Positions 51,951 to 59,821 of a stretch of DNA of 64,000 bases are shown one piece after another. How positions within the stretch are numbered: position 1 is the first letter of the stretch; each line of letters opens with the position of its first letter. A program made the position numbers and the translations under genes. This DNA is from Campylobacter sp. GTDB lineage: Bacteria; Campylobacterota; Campylobacteria; Campylobacterales; Campylobacteraceae. Under the pieces are notes generated by a model. That model did not search any database and was not told where the DNA came from. It saw only the letters and a list, made by a program, of their open reading frames with translations. The stretch spans positions 310,001 to 374,000 of the forward strand of contig NZ_JAHZBQ010000003.1 of the NCBI RefSeq assembly GCF_019423325.1, read 5' to 3'.

Positions 51951-52876
51951 TTTTTGCCTTTCCAAATTTCATTGATTTTTCCCAAATATGGATCTTTTTT
52001 TATGGTATCTAAGTCTAAGCTAGCAAAATTTTGTTTAAAATATCTGTGAATTTTACCGATCGCTTCCGAATGCGGCGTAAGCTTGAATTTATCTTTCATT
52101 TCGGATTTTAATAGGCTATTGTCGGAAGTGTATTCGTTATTTAGCCCTTCATTTAGCACGCTTATCTCGGATTTAAAATCGCTCGCCTCATTTACCAGCG
52201 CAGCCAGGCTAAGCAGATCGATTTTCGTACCGCTGCTTGCATTGTAAATTTTATGTCGTGCATCATTTTCTATATAAAATTCCACTACGTTTAGTAGATC
52301 CTCAACATACATATAATCAAAAAATACGTTTTGATTTATCGTGATGGGTAGGTGCAGTAGGTTTTTTACTACGGCATTTGTGATAAATTTATAGCGGTAA
52401 TTCTCCATCTCGCCGTAAATTCCAAATAAACGAAGCTGGATAATATTATCCGCGCAATCCTCAATGTAATGCGACGTGATAGCTTTGTAAAAACCGTATT
52501 CATCAAGCGGAAGCGCCTCTTTATAATCATCCTCGCGAGCATTTATTATCGGCTTGTGCTTGCCGTACTCTGCACCGCTTCCAAACGATATAATCTTTGC
52601 AACCTTATTTTTTTGCTTAGCAATATTGAAAAAAATCCGCAAATTATATTCGGTCACATTTATCATATCCAGCGTATCGCGACCGCCGCCGCGATTAGCT
52701 AGATGAACGATAGTATCGATTTTATGCGCACGGACAAAATCGTCAACTGCGATTTCGTCAGTCAAATTTAACTCGCTACTTTTTGGAGCGAAAACATTAA
52801 AATTACCATTTAGTGCAAGACGCTTTTTTAGATGCGATCCAATAAAACCGCCACCGCCCGTGATGAAAAGATTCAT
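51947..52876 (-). CDS. NAD-dependent epimerase/dehydratase (SDR) of the dideoxysugar pathway
   Basis: A 309-residue extended SDR. Nucleotide-binding LFITGGGGFIGSHLKKRLA, VHLANRGGGRDT (about 58), FGSGAEYG, catalytic Tyr-Lys in LDEYGFYKAITSHYIE (about 127-142), and QLRLFGIYGE. The family includes CDP-abequose/paratose synthases that reduce the 4-keto group; the short length and the position next to rfbH fit such a final reductase, but an epimerase is possible. It overlaps both rfbH and the aldolase by 4 bases. Confidence 0.82.
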   Translation of the reverse strand: MNLFITGGGGFIGSHLKKRLALNGNFNVFAPKSSELNLTDEIAVDDFVRAHKIDTIVHLANRGGGRDTLDMINVTEYNLRIFFNIAKQKNKVAKIISFGSGAEYGKHKPIINAREDDYKEALPLDEYGFYKAITSHYIEDCADNIIQLRLFGIYGEMENYRYKFITNAVVKNLLHLPITINQNVFFDYMYVEDLLNVVEFYIENDARHKIYNASSGTKIDLLSLAALVNEASDFKSEISVLNEGLNNEYTSDNSLLKSEMKDKFKLTPHSEAIGKIHRYFKQNFASLDLDTIKKDPYLGKINEIWKGKK

Positions 52877-53658
52877 CTAGCGCTTAGCCTTTTTTCAAGC
52901 ATTTCGATTCTTTTCTCATCCTCGGACTTGATTCTGTGATAATACCTACGCTTGCTCTTAAGCCAAGCTAATTCAAATTCAACGCCAGCTAAAATTCCGG
53001 CTTCCATATTGTTTACAGCATCTTTGCAATATACGATCTTTCGCGTTTCGTATTTATCAAGTAGTCCTTTGGAAATGAGATATTTAATAAAATCGCATGA
53101 CTTCGCGGATATGGCTCCACCTAAACCGCATTTTAATCCCTTAGCTCTCGCTTTAGTAAAAATATTTTCACAATGTTTTAGCATTTCATCGCTATCTGCA
53201 AAGCTTCTATCTTTACCCATCGAACTTGTAAAATCGACTCTTCCGATTGTTACGCCAGAAAGAGTATTTATATTAGGCAAGGATAGAATATCATCAAAAT
53301 TATCATAGCAGGTTATAGTTTCTACATTAATCGCAAATTCTATGTCATTGCGATTATCCTCAGCAACAAAAGTGTTTATAGCTCCCAAAAATTTACTAAC
53401 GGCAAATTTTGTTTCTGCCATCGGCGCTATGATACCATTTACACCTAGAGTAATAGCGTTATATATATCGGTTACCGCTTCGACGCCTCCGATTTTCATA
53501 ATAATAGGAAGCCCAACTTTAGAAGTAATATCTTTTAGTCTACAAAGTTCCTCCTGCCTACTACCTTCATTTTCATATTCCGCCTTAATTTCAAAAACGC
53601 CATAATCATTCTTGAGCCTTTTTAAAATTTCGATCATCTCGTACTCTAAAGTATTCAT
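52873..53658 (-). CDS. HpcH/HpaI-type aldolase (citrate lyase beta-like)
   Basis: A 261-residue barrel protein. Recognisable are VFEIKAEYENEGSRQEE (about 20-36, acidic metal/substrate region), GLPIIMKIGGVEAVTDI, LGVNGIIAPMAETKFAVSKF (about 75-94), INVETITCYDNFDDIL and a GRVDFTSSMGKD block (about 139-150). This is the HpcH/HpaI/citrate-lyase beta fold, which forms or breaks C-C bonds of pyruvate- or acetyl-type donors. Its presence in a nucleotide-sugar operon is unusual; the actual substrate is unknown. Overlaps the epimerase gene by 4 bases and starts 2 bases after the cyclase-like gene. Confidence 0.75.
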   Translation of the reverse strand: MNTLEYEMIEILKRLKNDYGVFEIKAEYENEGSRQEELCRLKDITSKVGLPIIMKIGGVEAVTDIYNAITLGVNGIIAPMAETKFAVSKFLGAINTFVAEDNRNDIEFAINVETITCYDNFDDILSLPNINTLSGVTIGRVDFTSSMGKDRSFADSDEMLKHCENIFTKARAKGLKCGLGGAISAKSCDFIKYLISKGLLDKYETRKIVYCKDAVNNMEAGILAGVEFELAWLKSKRRYYHRIKSEDEKRIEMLEKRLSAR

Positions 53659-53660
53659 AA

Positions 53661-54734
53661 CTACTCCTTTATCAAAATAGACTTTGTCATATTAAGCGCC
53701 GTAAAAAATTCTTCATCCGTTACGTCTGCAACTTTCGTCATCTTAAACTCGCTATCTGGAATTATCACGGTTAGAAAATCACCTATCCGTTTTTTATCGT
53801 TTTTCATAGCTTGTAGTAAAATTTTCGCATCCATATGTGCCTCGCACAATTTTAAAGGAATGTACGGCAATAAGATATTTTTATTTATGTAATCAAATAG
53901 ATTGCTATTAATCAACTTTCGCATTAAAGCTATAGCGTTAGCAAAAATAACACCTATCGTTACAGCAATACCGTGCGGAACGAAATATTTCGATGAAGTC
54001 TCAAGCGCATGGCCAAAACAATGGCCATAATTCAGCATATTTCTTCTGCCAAGATCGAATTCGTCCCCCAACATATAACCAAGTTTTATTTTCATATTTT
54101 CCTTTATAACAGAGACACGACATTCTTTTTTAGTAGCTAAATTTCTTATTGTCTCTGAGATAAGATCAAAATTTTTTGGATAAACTTCCTGCATTAATTG
54201 AAATTTTATACACTCACCAAGTCCACTATAAAAATCCAGCTCAGTCAAAGTATCTAAAAAATCGGTATTAATATAAATTTTTTGTGGCGGATAGAATGTG
54301 CCTATCAAATTTTTGTAACTACCATAATTTAATGAGGTTTTACTACCGATACAACTATCTGTTATCGCTAAAAAAGTAGTCGGTATAAAAATCCACTTCA
54401 ACCCCCTATACAACGTAGACGCGACAAATCCACTTACGTCCTGCGTTATACCGCCGCCTATGGATACAAATGTCAAATTCCTCTTGGCGGCCTTGCCAAT
54501 TAAAAAATCATAAATTTCACAAACAGATTTATAGGTTTTGTTTTCTTCGATCGCGTCAAAAATAAAAATATCCTTTGAATCAAAAGATTTAAATTTAGCC
54601 TCATAAATTTTAAAAACATTCTTATCTATTACTAAAGTAAAATTTTGCCCTCTAGCTAATTCATCTAAAAATTCCCATACCCCTTCAAAATAGACATCAT
54701 AGTCTCTGATATTTGATTCGATCTTTAAGCTCAT
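53661..54734 (-). CDS. 3-Dehydroquinate synthase-like sugar phosphate cyclase
   Basis: A 357-residue NAD- and zinc-dependent protein of the AroB family. Seen are FVSIGGGITQDVSGFVASTLYRG (about 88-110), FIPTTFLAITDSCIGSKTSLN, KNLIGTFYPP, zinc ligand Glu in SGLGECIKF (about 177), zinc His in MLNYGHCFGHALE (about 233) and PHGIAV (about 251). All zinc ligands are intact. The classic GGKTG is GSKTS here, and it lies in a glycan operon, so a dedicated cyclase role (cyclising a sugar-like phosphate) is more likely than housekeeping shikimate synthesis; that is inference. Overlaps the SDR by 4 bases. Confidence 0.78.
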   Translation of the reverse strand: MSLKIESNIRDYDVYFEGVWEFLDELARGQNFTLVIDKNVFKIYEAKFKSFDSKDIFIFDAIEENKTYKSVCEIYDFLIGKAAKRNLTFVSIGGGITQDVSGFVASTLYRGLKWIFIPTTFLAITDSCIGSKTSLNYGSYKNLIGTFYPPQKIYINTDFLDTLTELDFYSGLGECIKFQLMQEVYPKNFDLISETIRNLATKKECRVSVIKENMKIKLGYMLGDEFDLGRRNMLNYGHCFGHALETSSKYFVPHGIAVTIGVIFANAIALMRKLINSNLFDYINKNILLPYIPLKLCEAHMDAKILLQAMKNDKKRIGDFLTVIIPDSEFKMTKVADVTDEEFFTALNMTKSILIKE

Positions 54735-55399
54735 GCCAAAAATCCTCCGTCTATTACTATCACTTGTCCGCTTATATAGGAGTTTTCCTTGCCGATCAAG
54801 AATGCTACCAGTTTTGCTATCTCGGAAGTCTGCGCAAATCTACCGAGCGGAATTTCTTGTTTGATTTTGACTTGTTCGGCAAGTGGAACATTTTGCCTCG
54901 TTAGATCCGTATCGACATACCCCGGGGCTACGGAATTTACTAAGATATTAAATTCTCCAAGTTCTCTAGCAAGCGCTTTCGTAATTCCATTTATACCGAA
55001 TTTGGTGATTGAATAAAGAGTCCTGCGGGCCTTTGATCTCACCCCCCAAATGGAGCTGATATTTACGATCTTTCCGCCTTCATTGCGCCTCATAGACACA
55101 GAGGCAAATTTTGCCAACGATATAACAGACCTTAAGTTAACGTTTATCATATCATCAAATTTTTCATCATCAATCTCATCTAAAGATGCCAGTATGTTTA
55201 TCCCTGCGCAATTAACCAAACCGTATATGTCTAAATCGGAATTTTTAGCTATATAACGCACTACGCTATTTTTATCATTTAAATTTAGTTCCTTTGAGCT
55301 TGGGGTTATACAATTAAATCCAACGCTAGTTAATTCGTCGGCTATAGCCTTGCCAATCCCTCTACTAGCGCCCGTTATTAAAATATTTTGTTTTTCCAA
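54731..55399 (-). CDS. Short-chain dehydrogenase/reductase (FabG-like) in the glycan operon
   Basis: A 222-residue classical SDR: NILITGASRGIGKAIADEL (NADP binding), NCAGI (about 64), KIVNISSIWG with the catalytic Ser, YSITKFGINGITKALARELG with Tyr and Lys (about 130-149), APGYVDTDLT and a C-terminal SGQVIVIDGG. It reduces a ketone or oxidises an alcohol. In this operon it would act on the product of the ThDP carboligase, which directly precedes it. Overlaps the cyclase gene by 4 bases. Confidence 0.85.
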   Translation of the reverse strand: MEKQNILITGASRGIGKAIADELTSVGFNCITPSSKELNLNDKNSVVRYIAKNSDLDIYGLVNCAGINILASLDEIDDEKFDDMINVNLRSVISLAKFASVSMRRNEGGKIVNISSIWGVRSKARRTLYSITKFGINGITKALARELGEFNILVNSVAPGYVDTDLTRQNVPLAEQVKIKQEIPLGRFAQTSEIAKLVAFLIGKENSYISGQVIVIDGGFLA

Positions 55400-55401
55400 A
55401 A

Positions 55402-57192
55402 TTATTCCTCCACCGGCCTTACTATCATATTTTTATAAAATTCCTCTCGCGGCAAAAACGGAAACATATCTTCAAGCGGCTTTGAGATCATTTTGCCATC
55501 AGGCTTTATCTCAGATGATAATTTTGGCTCCATTTTTTCAGTAGGCGAGAGCATTATTTCGCAAACTACCGCACCGGGTTTGGATAGAATTTTCTCCAAC
55601 TCCCTTTTTAAATTTAGTTGATTTTCTATCCTGCAAGCTTCAAAGCCATAGACCTCTGCTAATTTTACGATATCGGGAAAGCTCACGCCGCTGTCTTTAT
55701 CCGAGCCTACCTTGTGTCCTTTGAAAAAGTTATTTTGAGTATTTCTAATAGAAATATAACCTGCATTATTCAGCACAAAAATTTTGATTGGAAGCCTATG
55801 ATGAATTATGGTCTGAAGCTCTTGAATATTCATCTGCAAGCTGCCCTCTCCAGTGACGCATATAGTATTGCCCTTGCCGTTTGCAAAACACGCACCGATT
55901 GCGGCAGGTAGATCATATCCCATCGAAGCGCAGCCGGAATTGACTACGACTTTTTGATTTTTATATAGTTTCAAGCTCTGATATGACGAAACACACGCCG
56001 TGCCGTTGCCAAAAACATAAACTAAATCGGGCTTATCGCTTGATAGAATATCAAAAAAATTATACGAATCTACACAACCCTGCACCACCTGCCTAAAAGG
56101 CTCGATCGTAGGATAATTTTTTCTATAATTTTTGCAAATTTCAAGCCAAGATTCAAAATCCGGTTTGTTTTTCAGTGCAGATCGTAAATCCGATACAAAG
56201 GCCTTCGCATCGGATTTAATCTTAATATCTGCAGCAATTGTTTTTTTGTTTAGTTCGTTTTCGTCGATATCGACCAAAATTTTTTTTGCTTCTCTGCCGA
56301 AGAATTCCCAGTTATAGCTAACTGCACGGATATTTAATCTAGCGCCTACGGCGATGATGAGATCGGAATTTTGCACGACAAAATTTGCCGCCCTATTGCC
56401 GATAGTGCCATATCTGCCAAAAAACAGCTCGTGGTCATTTCTAACGATATCGTATCTAGCGAAAGTACCGATAACGGGGATTTTTAAAATTTCGATTAGT
56501 TTTAGAAATTCTTCGTTAGCGTCGGCAAGCGTTACGCCGTTACCTACAATGATAACGGGGCGTTTAGCAGCTTTTAACGCATCTAAAACCTGCGGGATTT
56601 TTGTGTCAAACTTCGGCGCTTCGGGGATTTCAAATTCTATCAGATCTGCTTCGTCCACCATCGCGCCTTGTATGTCTAGCGGCACATCCAGCCATACGGG
56701 TCCGGGTCTGCCGTGCTTAGCCTCATAAATAGCTTTTTGCAGATGAAATTTTATGCTATTTTTATCCGTTATCATTACGGCGTATTTTGTGATAGGTCTT
56801 ACAATATCAATGATATTAACCTCTTGATCGCCGAGCTGACGCAAATTTAGCTTGGGTTGCGAAGCAATGGTCGTTTGAAATTTCACCTGCCCCGATATGA
56901 TCATAGTAGGGATCGAATCCACCCAGGCACCGTAAACGCCAGTAATCGCGTTCGTCCCGCCAGGGCCTGTGGTAACATACGCGATACCGATCTTATTTGA
57001 GACGCGTGCATAGCCCTCTGCAGCTATCGCGCAAGCCTGTTCATGATGATTGCAGACATACTCTAAATTTTCATTTTTGCCAAGCGAATCTATCAGGTGC
57101 ATATTGCCGCCACCCGAGACCATAAATACGGTCTTTGCGGTATCTTCGTGTTCGGCTATAAATTTTGCTATAAAATCGCTAACTTTTATCAT
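55402..57192 (-). CDS. ThDP-dependent carboligase (acetolactate synthase/YerE-like)
   Basis: A 596-residue protein with the three-domain layout of acetohydroxyacid synthase large subunits. The catalytic glutamate is in YVCNHHEQACAIAAEGYAR (about 51), then VTTGPGGTNAITGVYGAW, ISGQV, and the ThDP/Mg motif GEGSLQMNIQELQTI with NNAGYISIRNTQ (about 450-490). No regulatory subunit gene is present, and it lies inside the CDP-sugar operon, so a role like YerE (adding a two-carbon unit from pyruvate to a CDP-4-keto sugar to give a branched sugar) is more likely than branched-chain amino acid synthesis. That assignment is inference. Confidence 0.82.
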   Translation of the reverse strand: MIKVSDFIAKFIAEHEDTAKTVFMVSGGGNMHLIDSLGKNENLEYVCNHHEQACAIAAEGYARVSNKIGIAYVTTGPGGTNAITGVYGAWVDSIPTMIISGQVKFQTTIASQPKLNLRQLGDQEVNIIDIVRPITKYAVMITDKNSIKFHLQKAIYEAKHGRPGPVWLDVPLDIQGAMVDEADLIEFEIPEAPKFDTKIPQVLDALKAAKRPVIIVGNGVTLADANEEFLKLIEILKIPVIGTFARYDIVRNDHELFFGRYGTIGNRAANFVVQNSDLIIAVGARLNIRAVSYNWEFFGREAKKILVDIDENELNKKTIAADIKIKSDAKAFVSDLRSALKNKPDFESWLEICKNYRKNYPTIEPFRQVVQGCVDSYNFFDILSSDKPDLVYVFGNGTACVSSYQSLKLYKNQKVVVNSGCASMGYDLPAAIGACFANGKGNTICVTGEGSLQMNIQELQTIIHHRLPIKIFVLNNAGYISIRNTQNNFFKGHKVGSDKDSGVSFPDIVKLAEVYGFEACRIENQLNLKRELEKILSKPGAVVCEIMLSPTEKMEPKLSSEIKPDGKMISKPLEDMFPFLPREEFYKNMIVRPVEE

Positions 57193-58289
57193 CGCATCAT
57201 CTCTTTTACGTAGTCGTTTAAATTTTGCTCGGTATCGATTGTGCCGTTTTCGTAGAAATTTTTATACCATTTTACAGTTTTTTCAAATGCCGTTTCGCTG
57301 TCCCAAACGGGCTTCCAGCCAAGCAGCGCACGCGCTTTAGAGCAATCAAGCTTCAATAAATTTGCCTCATGCGGCTGATCCGCGTCGGAGCTGATTTCAA
57401 ATTCTATCTTATCCCAATATCGCTTGGCGCTTTTCAATACATCAAGCACTCTAATCGCACCATCGTCACTAGGTCCGAAATTCCATGCGCTGCCGAACTC
57501 CTTTCGCCCTTCAAGCAACTTTTGCCCCACGAGCAAATATCCGCCAAGCGGCTCGAGCACGTGCTGCCAAGGGCGTGTCGCATGCGGATTGCGGATCGTT
57601 ACCGCTTCATTTTTAGCTGCTGCGCGCATAACATCGCAAATCAATCTGTCTTGCGCCCAGTCTCCACCGCCTATAACGTTACCTGCGCGACACGTAGCAA
57701 GCAGCGTTTGATGCTTTGCGCCGTAATCTTTTTCATTAAAAAAGGAGTTTCGATATGAACTAGCCAGAAGATCCGCGCAGCCTTTCGACGAACTATATGG
57801 ATCATATCCGCCCATAGGATCGCTCTCGCGATATCCCCAAACCCATTCTTTATTTTCATAAGCCTTATCACTTGTGATATTTACGATCGCGCGAACGCCT
57901 GCTTTTCTACAAGCTTCAAGGACTTTTAATGTGCCGATGACATTGGTTTCGTAGGTTGTGATAGGATCGGCATAAGATGGGCGTACGAGCGCCTGAGCGG
58001 CAAAGTGAAATACAATGTCTGGTTTATAAGCTGCAAAGACTTCGTTTAATTTAGCAAGATCCCGTATGTCGCCCATTATCTGGACGATATTTAAATTTAA
58101 AAGTCCTATATGATTTGGCTCTGTAGGCGCCGGAAGCGAATAGCCTATCACTTTCGCACCCATGCGCTCCAGCCACAGACTAAGCCACGAGCCCTTAAAG
58201 CCGGTATGTCCGGTAAGCAAAATGGTTTTGCCCTTATAAATCCCGGAATATAAATTTTGTACTTCTTGTGTTGCTACCACACTGTTCAT
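57189..58289 (-). CDS. rfbG: CDP-glucose 4,6-dehydratase
   Basis: A 366-residue extended SDR. GKTILLTGHTGFKGSWLSLWLE (NAD binding), GYSLPAPTEPNH, MGDIRD, FHFAAQALVRPSY (about 97), NITSDKAYENKEW and the catalytic YDPYSSSKGCADLLASSYR (Tyr-Lys), then GNVIGGGDWAQDRL and ATRPWQHVLEPLGGYL. It converts CDP-glucose into CDP-4-keto-6-deoxyglucose. It overlaps the carboligase by 4 bases and lies 3 bases after rfbF: this is the second step of the CDP-sugar route. Confidence 0.95.
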   Translation of the reverse strand: MNSVVATQEVQNLYSGIYKGKTILLTGHTGFKGSWLSLWLERMGAKVIGYSLPAPTEPNHIGLLNLNIVQIMGDIRDLAKLNEVFAAYKPDIVFHFAAQALVRPSYADPITTYETNVIGTLKVLEACRKAGVRAIVNITSDKAYENKEWVWGYRESDPMGGYDPYSSSKGCADLLASSYRNSFFNEKDYGAKHQTLLATCRAGNVIGGGDWAQDRLICDVMRAAAKNEAVTIRNPHATRPWQHVLEPLGGYLLVGQKLLEGRKEFGSAWNFGPSDDGAIRVLDVLKSAKRYWDKIEFEISSDADQPHEANLLKLDCSKARALLGWKPVWDSETAFEKTVKWYKNFYENGTIDTEQNLNDYVKEMMR

Positions 58290-58292
58290 AAA

Positions 58293-59066
58293 CTACCACT
58301 TTTTCCAAGGGGCATTGCCACTATCCCATAGCTTTTCTAGCACTTGCTTATCGCGCAAAGCGTCCATCGGCTTCCAAAAGCCACAGTGTTTGAAGGCGCA
58401 AAGCTCGCCGTCTTTAGCTAAATTTGAAAGTGGAGCCTGTTCAAACACCATCGCATCACCATCAGCAATATAATCAAAAACTTTAGGCTCACACACAAAA
58501 AAACCGGCATTTATCCAATTTCCGTCACCTTTAGGTTTTTCAAAAAAAGATGTAATTAAGCTTGAATTATTAATATCTAAAGCACCGAATCTACCTTCCG
58601 GCTGAACCGCCGTCATGGTGGCAGATTTACCATGAGACTTATGAAATTTTACCAATTCATCTATGTTCACATCGCTAACGCCGTCACCGTAAGTAAGCAT
58701 AAAACTCTCATCCCCCACATACTCCTGCGCGCGCTTGATTCTACCGCCAGTCATAGTATCTAGCCCGGTGTCAATCAAAGTAACTTTCCAATCTTCGCTT
58801 AAAGTTTTATGAATCTTCATATTATTATTTTTGATATCAATCGTTACGTCGCTTCTATGCAGGAAATAGTTTGCAAAATATTCTTTTATATAATAGCCTT
58901 TATACCCAAGAAGCACCACAAATTCATTAAAGCCATAGTGGCTATAAATTTTCATAATATGCCATAATATCGGTCTGCCACCAATCTCAACCATTGGCTT
59001 AGGTCTGATGCTAGTTTCTTCGGCAAGCCTAGTGCCAAAGCCGCCAGCTAAAATTAAAACCTTCAT
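58293..59066 (-). CDS. rfbF: Glucose-1-phosphate cytidylyltransferase
   Basis: 257 residues from ATG 59066, chosen for AAAGGAA ahead and because the family starts MKVLILAGGFGTRLAEE; an upstream in-frame start would add 25 unrelated residues. The nucleotide loop is followed by RPKPMVEIGGRPILWHIMKIY, YGDGVSDVNID and FGALDINNSS, then NAGFFV. It makes CDP-glucose from CTP and glucose-1-phosphate, the entry step of the island. A TGATAAAAT promoter lies at 59132-59140; this is the first gene of the roughly 15-gene transcript. Confidence 0.95.
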   Translation of the reverse strand: MKVLILAGGFGTRLAEETSIRPKPMVEIGGRPILWHIMKIYSHYGFNEFVVLLGYKGYYIKEYFANYFLHRSDVTIDIKNNNMKIHKTLSEDWKVTLIDTGLDTMTGGRIKRAQEYVGDESFMLTYGDGVSDVNIDELVKFHKSHGKSATMTAVQPEGRFGALDINNSSLITSFFEKPKGDGNWINAGFFVCEPKVFDYIADGDAMVFEQAPLSNLAKDGELCAFKHCGFWKPMDALRDKQVLEKLWDSGNAPWKKW

Positions 59067-59131
59067 ATATTCATTTCCTTTGTTTACTTCCTTTATAGCA
59101 AGTCGTCGTAGAGAGAATTTATTTGTCTTTA

Positions 59132-59140
59132 ATTTTATCA
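59132..59140 (-). promoter_or_regulatory. Extended -10 promoter of the glycan operon
   Basis: TGATAAAAT on the minus strand, 65 bases ahead of rfbF and after a T-rich tract. Almost no gaps follow in the next 14 kb, so one transcript is likely. Confidence 0.6.
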
Positions 59141-59233
59141 AAATAAAACTTAGATAAGAATAACGATTAGATAAATTTTAAACTCCCTCACCTTTTATTT
59201 CTAATGTAATATTCTTTAACCAGGAGCAAACTT

Positions 59234-59264
59234 AAAATAGTGGAATTTTAAATTCCACTATTTT
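59234..59264 (-). terminator. Terminator of thrS-infC
   Basis: AAAATAGTGGAATTT pairs with AAATTCCACTATTTT, a near-perfect 15-bp stem with A/T tracts on both sides, 36 bases after the infC stop. It can work in both directions and separates infC from the glycan island. Confidence 0.8.
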
Positions 59265-59299
59265 ATCGCTGCGATTTTTATAGCATAGCTGAATTTACG

Positions 59300-59821
59300 C
59301 TACGCCTTTTTCGGCGTGATCAGCATATTTACGTAGCGGCCCTCCAGCGCAGGCGCCTTATCGCGGTCGGCAACTTCTGCAAAAAATTCGTCCCAAATTT
59401 TATTGAGCAAATTTACGCCGATTTCCGGGCTCGACATCTCGCGCCCTTTTAAAAATACGCGAAGCTTGACGTGCTTGCCGCTACTAAGGAATTCTTTCGC
59501 GTGTTTTACTTTGTAATTAATGTCGTTTTGAGCGATTTTGGCGGACAGCTTGATCTCTTTGACCTCGATGATTTTTTGCTTTTTTTTCGCCTCTTTGAGC
59601 TTTTTTTCCTGCTGATAGCGAAATTTGCTGTAGTTCATGACCTTGCAAACGGGCGGCTTTGCATCGGGCGCTATCAAAACCAGATCCACACCCTCTCGCT
59701 CGGCGATTTGCAGCGCCTGCGCCTTTGAAATTATGCCGTAAACCTCGCCGTTGTCGCCTATGCACCTGACTTCGCTAGCCGGAATGTCCTCGTTTAGAAA
59801 AACCTCTTTTTCTCTGCTCAA
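59300..59821 (-). CDS. infC: Translation initiation factor IF-3
   Basis: 173 residues, the usual length. FLNEDIPASEVRCIGDNGE, DLVLIAPDAKPPVCKVMNYSKFRYQQEKK, then KEIKLSAKIAQNDINYKVKHAKEFLSSGKHVKLRVFLKGREM in the second domain. IF-3 controls start-codon fidelity and subunit separation. The start is TTG 59821-59819, overlapping the thrS stop (TTGA); an unusual start codon is well known for infC (ATT in E. coli), where IF-3 represses its own synthesis. It is translationally coupled to thrS. Confidence 0.95.
   Translation of the reverse strand: MSREKEVFLNEDIPASEVRCIGDNGEVYGIISKAQALQIAEREGVDLVLIAPDAKPPVCKVMNYSKFRYQQEKKLKEAKKKQKIIEVKEIKLSAKIAQNDINYKVKHAKEFLSSGKHVKLRVFLKGREMSSPEIGVNLLNKIWDEFFAEVADRDKAPALEGRYVNMLITPKKA

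Noticed and set aside
53661..54734. Housekeeping aroB
   Set aside because: It lies within the glycan operon with 4-base coupling, and the GGKTG block is altered to GSKTS; a dedicated cyclase is favoured, though not proved.
55402..57192. Housekeeping acetolactate synthase (ilvB)
   Set aside because: No regulatory subunit (ilvH) or other branched-chain amino acid genes nearby; it overlaps CDP-sugar genes in a dedicated operon. Not excluded, but less likely.
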